Assembly (NCBI RefSeq): GCF_002091635.1
Contig: NZ_BDAC01000001.1
Location: 248,001 to 312,000 of the forward strand
Length of the DNA stretch: 64,000 nucleotides
Reading direction: 5' to 3'
Origin: Pseudomonas indica NBRC 103045
GTDB lineage: Bacteria > Pseudomonadota > Gammaproteobacteria > Pseudomonadales > Pseudomonadaceae
Made by a program: the position numbers and the translations under genes. Below the pieces are notes generated by a model. The model was not told the DNA's origin. It saw only the letters and a list, made by a program, of their open reading frames with translations, and did not search any database. Of the stretch, positions 63,523-64,000 are shown piece by piece (the first letter of the stretch is position 1; each line of letters opens with the position of its first letter).

Positions 63523-64000
63523 TCAGTTTCCCGGAGTGCCGAATGCGATCCCGGTACGTAGCGCCGCAGCGCGGATGTGCTCTTCCATAGCCTTGCGTGC
63601 CGTGCCCGCGGCGTGCCGTGCCAGTCCACGCAGGATTTTGCGGTGCTCCTGCCAGGTCTCCATTGCCCGCTCCGGGCGAATGAACGGCAGTTTCTGGCTT
63701 TCCAGGAAAATCTCTTCACTGGCGGTGACGATCCCGAGGATCGCCTGATTGCCACCGGCCTGGAGAATATGCCGGTGAAAGGCGAAATCCAGTTGCGCCG
63801 CCTTTTCGAAATCCCCTCCGCGCAACTCCAGGCGCATCGCCTCGACGTTGTCTTCCAGGGCATCCAGGTCGTCGGCGGTCAGGGCCAACGCGGCGAGCCC
63901 GGTGGCGAAGCCCTCCAGGGCGAAGCGCAACTGGAAAGTATCGGCGGCGGATATTCGCTCGGCGAACGGCCAAGTGAACCCACCGGAGACGTCGCGGCGC
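63523..64000 (-). CDS. GntR-family regulator, FadR/FCD C-terminal domain (start outside window)
   Basis: The last 158 codons of a gene that starts beyond the right edge. The visible part is a helical FCD ligand-binding domain: QLRFALEGFATGLAALALT, FEKAAQLDFAFHRHILQAGG (Asp and His, metal ligands), ESQKLPF, WQEHRKILRGLARHAAGTAR (the second His). FCD domains bind carboxylic-acid ligands through a metal. The N-terminal DNA-binding part and its target are not visible. I recall ppx here in P. aeruginosa, so this differs. Confidence 0.85.
   Translation of the reverse strand, partial: RRDVSGGFTWPFAERISAADTFQLRFALEGFATGLAALALTADDLDALEDNVEAMRLELRGGDFEKAAQLDFAFHRHILQAGGNQAILGIVTASEEIFLESQKLPFIRPERAMETWQEHRKILRGLARHAAGTARKAMEEHIRAAALRTGIAFGTPGN

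Overview
The window is a GC-rich, densely packed bacterial chromosome segment. From memory, its gene content and order match the Pseudomonas aeruginosa stretch from pckA to rho-trxA (about PA5192-PA5240). Protein features (AmgRS, the YgfB-PepP-UbiH-UbiI operon, 6S RNA behind zapA, HitA/HitB) and Pseudomonas-type REP repeats also fit. I read it as a Pseudomonas of or near the aeruginosa group, not P. aeruginosa itself: the left 6 kb, a MASE1-PAS-GGDEF-EAL gene after rimK, and a FadR-type regulator after trxA differ from what I recall of that species.

Layout. 1-6340: accessory-looking segment with the cut end of an ABC ATPase, a decayed partial copy of a LysR gene next to the intact gene, an oxidoreductase, an AhpD-like protein, a MocR regulator, a GNAT and an azoreductase-like flavoprotein. 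6341-9689: secreted DUF4432 protein behind a palindromic operator, and a RecQ-family helicase. 9953-20743: pckA, hslO, hslR, rimB-rimK, a 1259-residue c-di-GMP protein, amgS and amgR. 20964-28544: tex, a thioesterase, gshA, an RMF-like small protein, argA, argE. 28665-37592: phosphate transport (pit plus DUF47), CYTH, DUF502, Lrp, an ACT-like protein, an orphan PilB/GspE ATPase, SPFH-NfeD, DUF2388. 37842-45492: gcvTHP, hitA-hitB. 45635-50026: ygfB-pepP-ubiH-ubiI. 50179-51774: zapB-like gene, zapA, 6S RNA, fthC, a 44-residue membrane peptide. 51970-57318: EVE protein and an HlyD/RbbA/YhhJ-type exporter. 57330-64000: FliL-like protein, quinone oxidoreductase, Fre-like reductase, ubiD, rho, trxA and a partial FadR-family regulator.

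Most genes are housekeeping: glycine cleavage, glutathione, arginine, ubiquinone (ubiH, ubiI, ubiD), transcription termination, envelope stress, cell division and folate salvage. The unusual material is mainly between genes: (i) a 176-bp inverted-repeat element inserted in the loop of an intrinsic terminator with a 13-bp duplicated target; (ii) a 142-bp inverted-repeat element forming the stop codon of hslR; (iii) a family of heptamer fold-back elements placed right after stop codons (four copies); (iv) a dispersed GGCGAATTCATTCGCC palindrome, one copy of which abuts the recQ stop codon. The most interesting gene is the MASE1-(LOV-like, Cys-less)PAS-PAS3-GGDEF-EAL protein convergent with rimB-rimK. 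I did not find a CRISPR array, prophage, tRNA or complete insertion sequence.
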